Shown here one piece after another: positions 9,790 through 21,719 of a stretch of 64,000 nucleotides of DNA. The stretch is from Dacryopinax spathularia (lineage: Eukaryota; Basidiomycota; Dacrymycetes; Dacrymycetales; Dacrymycetaceae). Each line of letters starts with the position of its first letter. The stretch's first letter is position 1. The notes beneath the pieces were generated by a model. The model was not told the origin of the DNA. It was given only the letters and a program-made list of their open reading frames with translations, and did not search any database. The DNA is taken from positions 434,001 to 498,000 of the forward strand of contig JBBPFI010000012.1 in assembly GCA_037974965.1 (NCBI GenBank). The letters run 5' to 3'. The translations under genes were made by a program, and so were the position numbers.

Positions 9790-12700
9790 ATGTCGTACGT
9801 CGCCCAACTCGCTGCGTGCTAAATACTTTTCGCTAACAACCTCCCAGCTTCTTCGGCCGGGGAGGCGGCCGCGAGGCGCAAAACGACTTCCTCGATGACC
9901 GAGAATACGACGACTACGGTTCCCCCTCGGACGGCCGAGCAGCGCGGTACGGCACCGGCGGTTCACTCCCACACTACCCCACCCGTCCCGTCGACAAAGA
10001 GAAAGCCGAAGCCGAGCTAGCCATCACCATCAAGAAAGCCACCAACGCGGACGAGACCGCTCCCAAGCAAAAGCACGTGAGGAGATGTATCGTCTATACG
10101 TGGGACTATCATTCCTCTCAGAGCCTGTGGGCGGGGCTCAGGGTGCAGCCGATCTTGAGCGACGAGGTGCAGACGTTCAAGGCGCTTATTGTGGTGCACA
10201 AGGTACTGCAGGAGGGACATCCGATCGTCTTGAAGGAAGCGCAGAACCAGACGGGCTGGTTGGAGACGTGTGCGAGGACGGTGGGGAATGACGGGCAGCG
10301 CGGTATGTTGCGCTTCTTCCTTGTTCGTGTTCTGGGAGGAAGGCTGATGGAAAATAGGATACGGGTCCTTGATTAGGGCTTATGTCTCGTTCATCCTCGC
10401 CAAGTTGAGGTTTCATCGCATGCACCCGGACTTTAACGGTCTGTTCGAGTACGAGGAGTATATCTCGCTCAAGGGGATCGACGATCCCAACGAGGGGTGC
10501 GTACCCTTCTGCCTTCCTACTTTCCGCCGTGCAATGATAGCTAATGCCCCGCAGCTACGAAACCATCTCGGACCTAATGAACCTGCAAGACCAAATCGAG
10601 TCTTTCCAAAAACTGATCTTCTCCCATTTCCGCGGCTCAACGAACAACGAATGCCGTATCTCCGCCCTAGTCCCGCTCGTCAAAGAGTCCTACGGCATCT
10701 ACCGGTTCGTCACCTCCATGCTCCGAGCGATGCATAGGCGGACGGACGATATGGAAGCCCTTGAGCCGCTCAGGCAGAGGTACAATGCGCAACATTATGC
10801 GCTGAGGAAGTTTTATTACGAGTGTTCGAACCTCAAGTATCTGACGGGGCTTATAAATGTTCCGAAGCTCGGGCAGGAACCGCCTAATTTGATGGATAGT
10901 GGTGCTGCGCCCGATCTGCCTGCTCGGCCGAGAGATAACGGCTCTGCGGCTGGTGGACTGGGGGCAGGGGGGTACGCACCGCCTAAGGGTGGCCCGCCGG
11001 CTGCGCCCAGCCCGGCACCGGACCAGGCTATGATAGCCGAACAAGCGCGCATGCTCAAAGAGTACGAAGACAAGCAAGCCGCCCTGCTCGCGCAGCGTCA
11101 AGCCGAAGAACAGCGGATCAAAGAACAGCAAGCGCGCGAAGCGCGCGAGTTTGCCGAGAGGCAGGCGGAGCAGGCGGAGAGGGAGAGGAGGGAGAGGGAG
11201 GCGCTGGAGTTGCAGCAGCGTGAGTGGGCTGAGCAGCAGCAGATGTTTGGCCAGCAGCAGGCGGCGCAGAGGGTTAATGAGCTTGAGAGGGAGCTGTTGG
11301 CTATGAGGGGGCAGTTTGAGAGGGATCAGATGATGTTGGAGCAGTATGATCGGGTGCGTGTTCTCCTCCATCTTTTACCGTCTCCTTCATCTCTCTCTTT
11401 CATTCTCGTCTCCGTCTTTCTTTTTCGGACTTTACTCTTGTTGTGGATGTTCGCGTGGGCTTGGCAGCATGCTGATGCGTTTTGGCGCAGAGGGTCAAAG
11501 CCCTCGAGGGCGAGCTCTCGGTCATAACCGCCAACGCCGGCTCCCAAATGCAAGGCAAAGACGAGCTGATCAAGCAGCTCCAAGACCAAGTCACTCTCTG
11601 GCGAAACAAATACGAAGCTCTCGCAAAGCTCTACTCCCAACTCCGGACCGAGCATCTCGACATGCTCTCCAAATTCAAAGCTCTGCAACTCAAAGCCAAC
11701 TCGGCGCAAGAAGCGATCGACAAGATGGAGCGGATGGAGCGGGATATCAAGGCCAAGAACCTGGAGTTGGCGGATATGATCCGTGAACGCGATCGGGCGA
11801 GATTCGACCTTGACAGGTCGAAGAGCAGCCAGAAGGAGGAACTGGAGCGGCTGAAGCGCGAGCTCGCCTTCGCCAATGAGCGAGCGGAGGACGCGAGCCG
11901 GAGCAAGTCGAGCGAAGTGACCAGCATGCTGAGCAAGTACAACAGGCAGCTTAACGAGCTCGAAGATTCTCTTCGCTCCAAACAGATCCAGATCGACGAC
12001 CTGCTCCGGAAGATCGACGAGAAGGACCAGGAGATCGAGAGGGTCAAGCAGGAGAAAGAGGAGGAAATTGCTGTCCTGCAGGAGGGGATCGATCAGCAGC
12101 TCAAGGCGGTCGCAGAGGTTCAGCAGGATCAGGGGCTCACGGAGCAGGCGTATACGGCTCAGATCGATACCCTTATTCTGGACAATAGGAAGAAGCTGAA
12201 CGATATCATAGGTGCGTCCATTTCCTCCTTCTCCTCCTTCTCTTCCTTGGTGGACACGTGCTGACAATGGGACGGTAGACTCGATCCTCCAGGCCTGTGT
12301 GCAGAAGGTGGATGATGCGATCTACGAGCTTGAGTCGCCTAGCGGCGCAGGGAACCAGACCACCACGCCCGAATATACGCTTTCGCTGATCGAGAAAGCC
12401 GCTAATAACGCCACGGAGTTCGCTACGGTATTCACGCTGTACATCGACGGCGAGCGTGGCGGGGACCACGTGGACGTGATCAAAGCCGCGAACGAGTTTG
12501 CCCAGTCTCTCGCTGATGTCTTGTTCAACACCAAGGGCGTCACTCGCTTGGTGAATGACGACGACGCCTCGGACAAGATCCTTAATGTTGCCAAAGCAGC
12601 TGGAGACATGGGCCTGCGGTTCTTCCTGAACGTGCAGTCGTACAAGCTCGACCTGATGCAGCCTCAGAAACGCAAGGAGGCCGTGATGCTGAACAACGGC

Positions 12701-13507
12701 CAAGCCCGGTCAGCGCTGCAGAAACTGTCCGAAGCGCTCGACGCTATCGTCCCCAAGGCTAAGGCGCCCATTGCGCAGAACGGCGATCTGGGCGATGTCG
12801 TCGAGCAGGAGATGCTGAGCGCGGCTCGGGCGATCGAGGCTGCTACCCAGCGCCTGCAGGAGCTCATGGCCCGGCCTAGAGATTCGCACCGATACAGCGG
12901 GTTCGACGTCCAAGTGCACGACTCGATCCTTTCCTCCGCTATGGCGATCACCAATGCTATCGGGAGGCTCATCAAGGCCGCTACGGAATCGCAGCAGGAG
13001 ATCGTCGCCCAGGGCAAGGGATCCAGCACGAGCCAGCAGTTCTACAAGCGGAACAACCGTTGGACTGAAGGTCTCATTTCTGCCGCTAAGGCCGTTGCCT
13101 TCGCTACGAACTTGCTTATCGAGACTGCCGATGGTGTCCTCTCGGGCACGCACTCGCTCGAGCAGCTCATCGTCGCTTCGAACGAAGTGGCCGCCGCGAC
13201 CGCCCAGCTCGTCGCCGCTTCCCGCGTCAAGGCGTCGCTCATGTCTAAGACGCAAGAACGGCTCGAGCTCGCCGCTCGCGCCGTCACAGAGGCGTGCAAA
13301 GCGCTCGTCAAGCAAGTCAAGGCCATCTCTGCCCAGAAACTTAACGAGGAGACAGTCGACTACTCCAAGATGGCCGCGCACGAGTTCAAGGTCGCGGAGA
13401 TGGAGCAGCAGGTTGAGATCCTCAAGCTGGAGAAGGAGCTAACCGCCGCTAGGCACAGGCTCGGCGCGATGCGCAGAGCCGGATACCATACGGAGGAGAC
13501 GGACTAA
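9790..13507 (+). CDS. SLA2: Sla2/End4 (HIP1-family) endocytic adaptor
   Basis: Exons 9790-9794, 9848-10302, 10358-10496, 10555-11353, 11491-12211, 12279-13507 join to 1115 aa. The first exon holds only ATG TC. Domains: ANTH domain about residues 45-310 (TAPKQKHVRRCIVYTWDYHSS; VHKVLQEGHP), a Gly/Pro-rich linker, a long coiled coil about 380-680 (AEQAERERREREALELQQ; ELERLKRELAFANERAED), and a C-terminal I/LWEQ (THATCH) actin-binding domain about 760-1050 (ARAIEAATQRLQELM; WTEGLISAAKAVAFATN; VAAATAQLVAASRVKA). Sla2 binds PI(4,5)P2 and clathrin light chain at one end and F-actin at the other, and couples actin to the forming vesicle. Length is close to yeast Sla2 and HIP1. The N-terminal 40 residues before ANTH are Gly/Asp-rich and less conserved. 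Confidence 0.96.
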
Positions 13508-14150
13508 AATTGGATGGGTTTGGCGGCTCGCAGTTTTCGGTAATTCACGACCTTCCTTTCTGATGTATATCGTTTGAATGATAAGATAATCCCTCCCTGG
13601 ACAGCGTAGCGATGCTGGAAAGACCGCGGATCTCCCCTCTGCCACGTCCCTTCGCGCTCTAGACTGCACTGAACAGAGTCCCTCCACTCATCGAAGAGGA
13701 GTCTGATGAAACGCGGTAACCTGCTGAACATCTCGGACCGTACTTCCTGGTTATTATGGTGTCGGAGAAACGGACGGAGAAATATAACCTCATGGTCCCG
13801 ACCTAGTGTCCTCAAAGATAAAGGATCCCCTTGCTCTTTTATTACGCGGCACGGGCTCCTCGCCCAACCAGCGACCATGCGGGGCCCCGGCACCGAAGTA
13901 GGCTTCGACCGTGCCCAAGCTGGACAAGGGCCGGTCTGTTGGCCGATCCGGTGCGAAGCCCGATTGGTCCCTGAGCTTGGCGCGCTTTCCCCGAGGTCCG
14001 ACATTGCGTATTGCACGAGCACACCTTCAACCGTCCTCCACTGAATGAGATATATATAACCATGCTCCGGTATATGATGCTGCGACGCGAGCTTGCACGC
14101 TTGTGGTCGCTTGCTGGTTCGCTGTATCTTTTTGGCTGTAAACTATCATT
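13508..14150. promoter_or_regulatory. Intergenic stretch with TATA-like box at 14050-14058
   Basis: ATATATATA at 14050-14058 lies about 95 bp before the ATG of the PhyH-like gene. No coding exon is seen in the rest. Confidence 0.45.
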
Positions 14151-15867
14151 ATGTCTGCTACGACGAACGGGACTGAGACGAAGCCGCTGCCGGAGATGAA
14201 GAAGGGCTTCACGCACAAGTATGATGCGAAGAAGCATGGCCTCAAGTATCTGACTCGTGAGGCTTTCTTCTGTGATCCAGTGGAAACATTGCCAACAATC
14301 TGTCGTAGAGGAGGATGTCGACCACTTCCTGGAGAAGGGCTACGTTGTTCTGCGCGGTGCTATCCCCGAGGACCACCTGAAGATGGCCAAGGAGACTGTC
14401 TGGGTACGCTTGGGTATGGATGAGAACGACAAGAGCACTTGGACCAAGGAGGAGGTCAGTATATCTCAGCGATGCATGGAGTACATGCTGACATTGTTCT
14501 TAGATCCACATGCCTCGTCACAAGGTTAGCGCTTCACCCGCTGTGATGCAGCCATCATGCTAATCCTGTATGATCCACTGTTAGATGTGGCATGCTAAGG
14601 TACGTTCATTTTATCTCCCCTGTAGAATAGTCACGCTTATCATGATCAGGACTTCGCACCGAAAGTGTGGGGTGCAATGTGCGAGCTGATGGGCGGCGAG
14701 GACCGGGTGGATTACAAGACCGCCTCTTGGGGCGATTCGTTCATCTGCAACCTGGGCAACCCGGAGTATGATCCGAATGAGGTGATTGACCCTCGCGATC
14801 TGTAAGTCATGTATACCAACAATTGGTTATTCCAACTAATGCATATGTAGCGGCCCATGGCATGTGTGCGTATCAGATGAGAGGCACTAGGGCTGCAGCA
14901 GCAACTAATCGATTACTAGTGACGGTGACTGGTTCCGCCATTTCCTTGGTGCGTTCACTTCCTCGTAGCAAGCTCTGATGTCCGTCTGACCTCTCACCAG
15001 ACAGCGAGAACCAAGCCCTCGAGTGTCTGGTCCTGTACAGCGACGTCGAAGAGCGGGCCGGTCCCACGTACATCGCGACCGACGGCATCGGCAAGGTCGC
15101 CAAATGGTTCGCTTGCTTCAACCGTCCTGCGAAACTGTGCTCACGCTCGCTGCAGGCTTCTCGAGCATCCAGAAGGCTCCGAGGACATGTGCGATCCTGA
15201 AGGGTCTGGGAACAGGATCGTACCTCAGATCGTTAGGGAGTGCAAGGACTTCGTCACTGTATGTCTGCTTACTTCTCCATATGATTCCTGCTTACAAGGG
15301 TTTCAGCTTACGGGCAAGACCGGCGACGTCTTCCTGTGCCACTTCTTGACGGTATGCCCGACCGTATTTCATGGCTATCAGTAGTTGACATGGATCGAAA
15401 CAGCCCCACAGCCGCTCGCGCAACCATATCCGCAACTCGCGGTTCATCATCAACCCCTTCGTCTCCTTCGCCGAGCCGCAAAAGCTGAAGCGCGACAATC
15501 CGGACGACTACGTACGTCCCCCACTCCTACCACCTCCCATCTTCCCATGCCCTCCCCACCTCCCGCCTTACCATGCCCTCCCCAACCCCTCACCCATGCA
15601 CGCGCCAAACCCGCTAACCCCACCCCACAGTCCCTCATCGAGCTCAAAACGCTCAAAGAGCTCGACGCGGACTGGATCGACTTCCACCCCACGCGCGAGC
15701 GGTACCGCTTTTTGCCGCGGACGAAAGCGAAGAAAGACGCGCTTATCCAGGAGGAGCTGGAGCGGCTCCGGGAGTGGGAGAAGAAGACCGGGAAGAGGTA
15801 TGAGAGCATGCATGAGAATGGGATCGTTTATTGGCAGGCGCCTATTATGGGTCTTGCGGAGGCTTGA
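14151..15867 (+). CDS. Phytanoyl-CoA dioxygenase (PhyH)-like 2OG-Fe(II) oxygenase, 12 exons
   Basis: Exons 14151-14256, 14309-14454, 14504-14524, 14585-14599, 14650-14801, 14851-14865, 14920-14948, 15001-15106, 15156-15258, 15307-15351, 15404-15511, 15631-15867 join to 360 aa. Three exons are only 15-21 nt and one 29 nt. The iron site is assembled across them: GPWHVDGDWF supplies H-x-D, and TPHSRSRN plus SRFIINPF supply the distal His and the Arg for 2-oxoglutarate. YVVLRGAIP near the N-terminus is also typical of PhyH proteins. Such enzymes hydroxylate a C-H bond using oxygen and 2-oxoglutarate; the substrate cannot be read from sequence. No signal peptide, and no peroxisomal SKL-type end (ends LAEA). 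All splice junctions are GT-AG. Confidence 0.87.
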
Positions 15868-16175
15868 TGGACGTAAGTAGTCTGACTCGCTGGAGTGTAC
15901 ACTGTAGTGCTGGATTTGGAATGAACAACTGGAATGTTTATTTGCGAGAACAGAAACATGCGCACAGCGAGAGCACTTTTGGTCTAAGAACAAAGGGATC
16001 ATGCATTGAACCTCATCACTTTCGACAACGGTATATACTTCTAAAGAATAGATCGCCTGGCCTAGATCAGCAGGCAATTTTGAGCACTCCCCCTCCCCTA
16101 CTTCACTTAACATAATTATAGCTCCTCTGCTTCGAATTCACCTAAAAACACCTCAATCAACCTCTACATACCCTC
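15868..16175. other. Convergent intergenic stretch
   Basis: Between the 3' ends of the PhyH-like gene and the first 2OG oxygenase. Nothing recognised. Confidence 0.5.
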
Positions 16176-17539
16176 TCAAAGGAAAAAAATGCGTACCGTC
16201 ATCTCGATATACTCCCTCACCCCTATCGGCTCATACCGCTTCTCCCTCCCCCCTCCTGCCCCTTCGCCCCAGGAACCGGGGACGCAGTCGATCACTGCGT
16301 CCAGGTTGGGAGTCGCGAAGTACGGGATCGAGTACCTGGGCGGGGTCATCCGGATTTTGGGAGTTGGGGATGAGGTCTCGGGGTTTGAGGGGTGGGAGGA
16401 GAGGGGAGGGGCGCGGACTCTGTGCAGGGGGGAATGGAGGATGTCGTTCGTCCTACAGATTACATTCCCACAAAACCGGATCAGAGTCCTTCTCAGCTGT
16501 GCAAGAAAGAGGGAGGGAGAAAAACTCACCATCTCGCGAGCAGATCCCCAACCTGCGCATGCATCACGATCACGAGTCAGCAACCAACGGTCTGCGATGA
16601 CAAGAGAAAATGGAGGGCCAAGAAGACAAGAAGACGCACATTAACGATCATCGCCCCCCCCACGGGCCTACACGCCCTAAACGCCCCCCCACCCCTAGGC
16701 AGCTCGACCTCCAGCCCGCCAACCTCGTCCTGAAACAGAAGTGTAAGCGTCCTAATATCCGTATGGGCGTCCAGTCTCTCCTCTTCCCCGGACCTCAGGG
16801 AATGCTCATCCACAGGAGGATAAAAGAGGAACCTGAGCTGGTTCTCGGCGTCGGAGTGGAAGGGGTCGAAGTAGTCTTCCCTGGGGAGGTTGAGCCCCAG
16901 GGCGATGGCGTGCAGGATTTCGAGTTGGGTGGTGTGGAGAGTGCGGAAGAATGAGGTGCAGAAGGGACGGAAGCCGGGGAGGGTGAGGGGGTCGGGCCAA
17001 GAGTTTGGGTAGAGGGGGGAGTCGTCTCGGCTTAGTTCGTAGGCTTCTCTTACCACTGGTCCGGGCCCACTGGGAACGTATGAGCAACAGCACCTTGGAG
17101 AAAGGAGAGGAGAGGAGAGGAGGAGAGGGAAAGGAGGGGACGAACCTGTTGGCGACGCCGGAATAACCACGATGATACGGCCCCGTCGGCGGATGCACGC
17201 GCAAACACTTCTTCTTCTCCTCCACCGGAAGCGCAAAGAACTTCCTGCTCTACACCCCCAACACACCAACCCAACGCATCAGCCCAGTTCCATTTCATCC
17301 CTCAACCACTTCACGTATTAGGAAGGGGGACGCACCCAAGCATAACATTCCTCCACTTGATCCTGCGGGACGCCGTGGTTGATGAGGTAGACAAACCCGA
17401 CTGTCTTGAATGCCTGCACTATACGGTCCGCGGTGGACTTGCGTACTTCTGGCGTGGGGGGGTGGAGGAACAGGCCGAAGTCGATTATTGGAACTGGGCT
17501 AGCGTCACCCACTTGGACGTCGACATTTGTATCTGCCAT
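16176..17539 (-). CDS. 2OG-Fe(II) oxygenase, isopenicillin-N-synthase-like (copy A)
   Basis: Exons (minus) 17539-17336, 17249-17146, 17069-16640, 16552-16530, 16452-16176 give 345 aa. The N-terminus VPIIDFGLF and VGFVYLINHGVP match the DIOX_N region; HTD in LDAHTDIRTLTLL, the His in LHRVRAPP and RYSIPYF form the iron and 2OG site. It is a paralogue of the gene at 60274: the order of motifs and two intron positions (after YAW and after IVN) are the same. This copy has two further introns and is shorter between GYSGVAN and the WPDP motif; an alternative acceptor at 17094 would add eight residues there. A TATA-like TATAAA (minus strand, 17661-17666) lies about 120 bp upstream. Substrate unknown. 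Confidence 0.87.
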
Positions 17540-18729
17540 TGTTGATATCGTCGCGTGGGATTACGAGATGTTACGAGACTGATAGAGTTGCCTGGGAGGT
17601 GAAAGACAGCCCGGTAGCGTGGGTGGGATGAGACATTGATATTGTCGACTGGGGCTGGGCTTTATACGCCCCCCCCAACCGCCCCCCCAACCGACCGGCA
17701 AGCTCTTGCTCCATGTGCACCCCAGATCAGCCACGAGCAGCCAAGAGCGAAGATCGGTGGATAAGTGAACGGCCGTGCAGGGAATGGTAATCCTCGAGCA
17801 GCTATTGGCATGTTCTTTGCTCTTTGGAACGCGCGAACGCGCAGATCAGATCGGCGTCATTTTGATGGAACGAAGACGGGTGGGAGAGCGGCGGGAAGGG
17901 CCCCGCCCGCAGGTCGTCTTTCTTTGCAGCCGCGGTGAGCCCGGCACGCTGGACATTGATGGGCGAAGCTGGCGAAGGGACAAGAACGATGGGTGGGATC
18001 GGCCAGTCGGATGGGAGTGATAATAAACCTTTTCGGAATGTGGGCGTAGTTATGTTTAGTAAGGGTGTTCCTTTATGTCGGGTCCTTGACCTGGACCTGG
18101 ACCTGGGACCTGGACCTGGACTTGGTTGGGGTAGGTCGGATGCTGGGCCGGTTGATCCGCATGGTTTGATGACCGCGGTTGGGATATGTGTAGCTCATAC
18201 CCTTTCTTGATCATTAACAAGATACTGAGAGACCAGCAGCTTCCAAACAGCTCATATATGTCCAACCGCTCCAACCGGTCCTACGAGACTTTGATCGACC
18301 CCGGTGATGACATGCTTACGCAACCCCCACGGCCAAGCCCACGCTTATCATATCGCCGACACAAACTGTCTCCGCCCCTCCCCCGCCCTTCCCGCTCTTC
18401 CCGCCCAAACCGTCCAAACGGTGTAAACGCCGACAGAGTGAATGAGCGTGGACTTTGAGAGAGGGACAGGGAAATGGAGGCCGAAGCCACCGCATTTGAT
18501 TGTCTTACACAACACACACACGCTCCTCATTCATCGTCCACCCAAGTCATCGCCCGGCCATCCCTCGCACTGAACCTGGCCACCAATCTGCTTCCCTAAG
18601 CTGCCAGTACCTCCTTCGTTCACTCCGCCATCCCATCCCACCCAACCTCGCCATCATCGCCTAACAACAGCAACAACAACATCCAACTGAATTAGTAAAG
18701 TTCATTAACGAGTCATCCGTCAAAGTAAA
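17540..18729. other. Divergent intergenic stretch with short ACCTGG repeat
   Basis: Holds the upstream region of 2OG copy A (TATAAA on minus at 17661-17666) and of the orphan gene at 18730. About six imperfect ACCTGG units lie at 18088-18123. No coding exon recognised. Confidence 0.5.
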
Positions 18730-21719
18730 ATGGAGCCAGACGTCTATAGCCTCAACATGGACCTCCTATCATTCAACACCGCCTCCTCCTCCTTCCCAAA
18801 TGGGCAAAGCACAAACGGCAACAACGGAATGCCCCCCATGCCCCCCCTCCCCGAGTCGAGCGCGAGCGCCAACCCCTCGCTCGAAGAACAGCGCCTCAAG
18901 CTCCAACTAGCGCGCGAAACTGTCCGCCTTCGAGAGCTCGAATTACAATTGGACTTGGAGCAGAGGAAGCAGAGGGTGAGGGAATTGGATTTGCAGATCG
19001 CCGCTGAGAAAAGGAGGGAGAGGGAGGCGGAGGTCGAGTTGGCCAGGTTGCAGGCTATGAGGGGTTCGCCCCCCGGGTCGGAGACGGGGCCTGGGCCGGC
19101 GTCGGCGTCCACTGCTCCCAGTACTGATACGCCGGTATCGGCTAGCATGCCCACTCAGCAGCAACAACAACAACAACAACAGCAGGGCAACCCAATGTCC
19201 TCATTCAACCCCATGCTGGACCTCAACTTCCTCTCCTCCCTGCCCAACCCCCACCCCCTGCCGCAAACGAGCAACCCCATCGACCCCTTCCCCCCGCTCA
19301 ACCTCCCCCTCTTCGGCGGCGGCGGAGGCGACACCTCCTTCCAAACCTGGACCGGCATGCCCCCCCAGCCCACGCTCGCTCCTTTCCCCGGCGTGGGGCT
19401 TGAGCTGAACACGGGCTTTGTGGGCGGCGGTGGGGCGAGCGAGGCCGATCCAGGGATCGACGATATGCTCAAAGAACTGTTTGGCGGGCCGCAGAACCCC
19501 ATCCCGCCTGAACCGCCTTTATCCCTTTCGTCTGGCTCGCCGGAGGACGGCGATCATGCGAATACCGGCGTGGACGAAGCGGACGATTCGCACATCGATG
19601 ACCCACCAGCAGCAGCAGTATCAGCACCCCAGGGCCCTCCGACAGGCGCCTCGGCCAGCTCAGCCTCCGGCTCCTCCAACTCCCCCCTCCCCGCCCCTCC
19701 CCTCGCCCCCACCGGGCGCCGCTCGCGCAAACTGCGCATCGAGCAACTCATAACCTGCCTCAACTGTTCCTCCCCCATCGCCAAGCTCCTCCTGCGCGGC
19801 ACGCGAGAAGAGCTCGACGCGCCGTACGAACTGCGATACCTGTGCGAGAACTGTACGACTCCGCAGACGTTTGGCGAGCAGCCGATGATTAAGCGGCGCG
19901 TGAAGCAGGGGAACGATACGAGTATGCCGACGGTTTGTGATGTTTGTTTGAGGAGGCAGGGGACGGGCGGGATCGTGCCGAGGGGGGGGGAGGCGTTGGA
20001 GTTTGCGTCGGAGGTGCGTGCGACTTACTGACTTCCTTCCTTCCTTCCTTCCGATTTCCCCTTTCGGACTGTGCAACAGGTGGCAGGTTCTGACGGCGTG
20101 AACAGGTGGTTTGTCTACCGTGTACGGAAAAATATCAGAGGTGTAGCGACTGCGGTGGCGGTTCTGGGCGGTACGTCCCCCCCTCTCCCCCCTCCCCTCC
20201 CTCCTCCTCTCTCCCCTCTCTCCCCTCTCCCTCCCCTCCTCCCCTTCCCCCTCCCCGTCCTAATCTGACCCGCCTCGCAACCCAGCGCCGGCGCCGGCAA
20301 ATGGCGCTGCAAAGAGCTCTTCGACGAAGGGCGCAAGACGTGCAACCTCTCCCATGCCCGGCTCGGCACGGGTGACCTGGAGCTGGCGTCGTGGGAGGTG
20401 ACGGAGGCGCTTAGGAGGGACGTCCAGATTGATGGGGTTGTGGAGGCTTGTGAGGCGTTGTGGAAGGATAATTTTTTGAGGTTGGCTGTGCCTGAGGTTG
20501 GTGCTCTCTTCTTTCTCTGTCTTTCTCTTTCTCTCTTTCTCTCTGTCTCTCTGTCTCTCTCTCCCCGTCTCCCTCCTTCTCTCTTCCTCCTTTTTTCTCT
20601 TCCGCCCCCCACCCCCCTCCTCGATCTCGACTATCCGCGCTAAGAAAGATGAGCTCTCGCTGACCCGCGCGTACCAGGTCCTGGAAGTAGACAGCGACTC
20701 CCCCCTCCAGCTAAAGACGTTCCAAGATATCGAGAATAAGATCCTTGCCCGTGGATGGCCAGCGAAGGACTTTGTCCTTAAGGGCCCGGAGCAGGGGCAG
20801 AGGAACTATATTAGTCTTACGTGGGCTAAGAATCGGTGCGTGCTTTCTGGCTTGTGCTTTGTGCTTTGTGGCTTGTGCTTTCTGCTTGTGCTTGTGTTTT
20901 CTGGTTTCTGGTTTCTGCTTTCTTGTTTCTGCTTTCTTGTTTCTGCTTTCTTGTTTCTGCTTTTCGCTTCCTGCTTGTGCTTTTGTTTCTGCTTGCGTCG
21001 CTGTGGGAGAGCAAGGCTGATACTTGGATAGGCCAAGACGTGGGAAACCGATCATTGAGGAGTTGCCGGAGGAAGTCAAGGATGAGGATAAACTGCTTGC
21101 GAATCTGAGGAGGACTACGAAGCTTTGTCCTGGAGGGTATATGCTTGTAAACGTCTGGCTAGCTCAGTGGGACATAACCAGTAAGTCCCATATCCTCATG
21201 TGCGCCCCCAATCGGCGATGCTGATGTACGCCTTCAGGCCGGACAATCCGACTCTTCACCACCTCTCCCTTCGAGAACAGTGACCTCGACGCCCACTCCT
21301 CCATCGCCATAGCGGACATGTTCCGCAAGATCATCGCCGCCGGCACAGACGACTACGCCTCCGCCGACCGCCCCCCACTTCACGTATGGATGACATTCGA
21401 AAAGCTCGGCCCGATGATCGACCAACGCGTAGAAGACGCCTTCGTCAAGAAGCGTACTTTCCTCCCCCTGGAAGCCTACGTGCAACGACATGCAGATATG
21501 GACCAAGACAAGTTCCGCTGGCCTGCCTATACGCGCGCGGCAGACCCGCAGTATAGGAAATCGGGCGAGTCGCCCGTGTTGGTGCTGGTGAAACATTTGG
21601 GATCGTCGATGAGCTGGCAGAAGCTGTTGCAGTTGAAGATGCAGGAGATGAAGGATCGGAAGGAGGCGTCGCAGCTTATTAGGAAGAGGAAGGCGACGGA
21701 TGATGGGGAGCATCGGTGA
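18730..21719 (+). CDS. Orphan Cys-rich (zinc-ribbon-like) protein with leucine-rich helix and polyQ
   Basis: Exons 18730-20013, 20106-20170, 20286-20496, 20678-20835, 21032-21180, 21238-21719 join to 782 aa. Residues 50-115 form a charged helix with heptad leucines (LELQLDLEQRKQRVRELDL). A run of ten Gln follows, then a Pro/Gly-rich part. From about 335 there are paired cysteines: TCLNCSS, LCENCTTP, VCDVCLRR, VVCLPCTEKYQRCSDC and later WRCKELF; these look like two or more zinc sites. The C-terminal 300 residues look folded (WKDNFLRLAVPE; GGYMLVNVWLAQWD; RTIRLFTTSPFEN), and the end is basic (QLIRKRKATDDGEHR). A nuclear role is a guess. I do not recognise the family. Confidence 0.82.
19156..19185 (+). 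repeat. CAG/CAA run coding for ten glutamines
   Basis: Two CAG, six CAA and two CAG codons in the first exon of the orphan Cys-rich gene. Confidence 0.95.
20918..20959 (+). repeat. Three perfect 14-bp tandem copies in an intron
   Basis: CTTTCTTGTTTCTG is repeated three times within the 196-nt intron 20836-21031; flanking sequence holds degenerate copies of TTTCTG and GCTTGTG. The other introns of the gene are also pyrimidine-rich (TTCC run at 20035-20052; CT runs at 20171-20260 and 20520-20600). Confidence 0.9.

Noticed and set aside
11326-12267. 313-aa minus-strand open frame
   Set aside because: Antisense of the Sla2 coiled-coil exon; Leu-rich only because the sense strand is rich in Glu, Gln and Lys codons.
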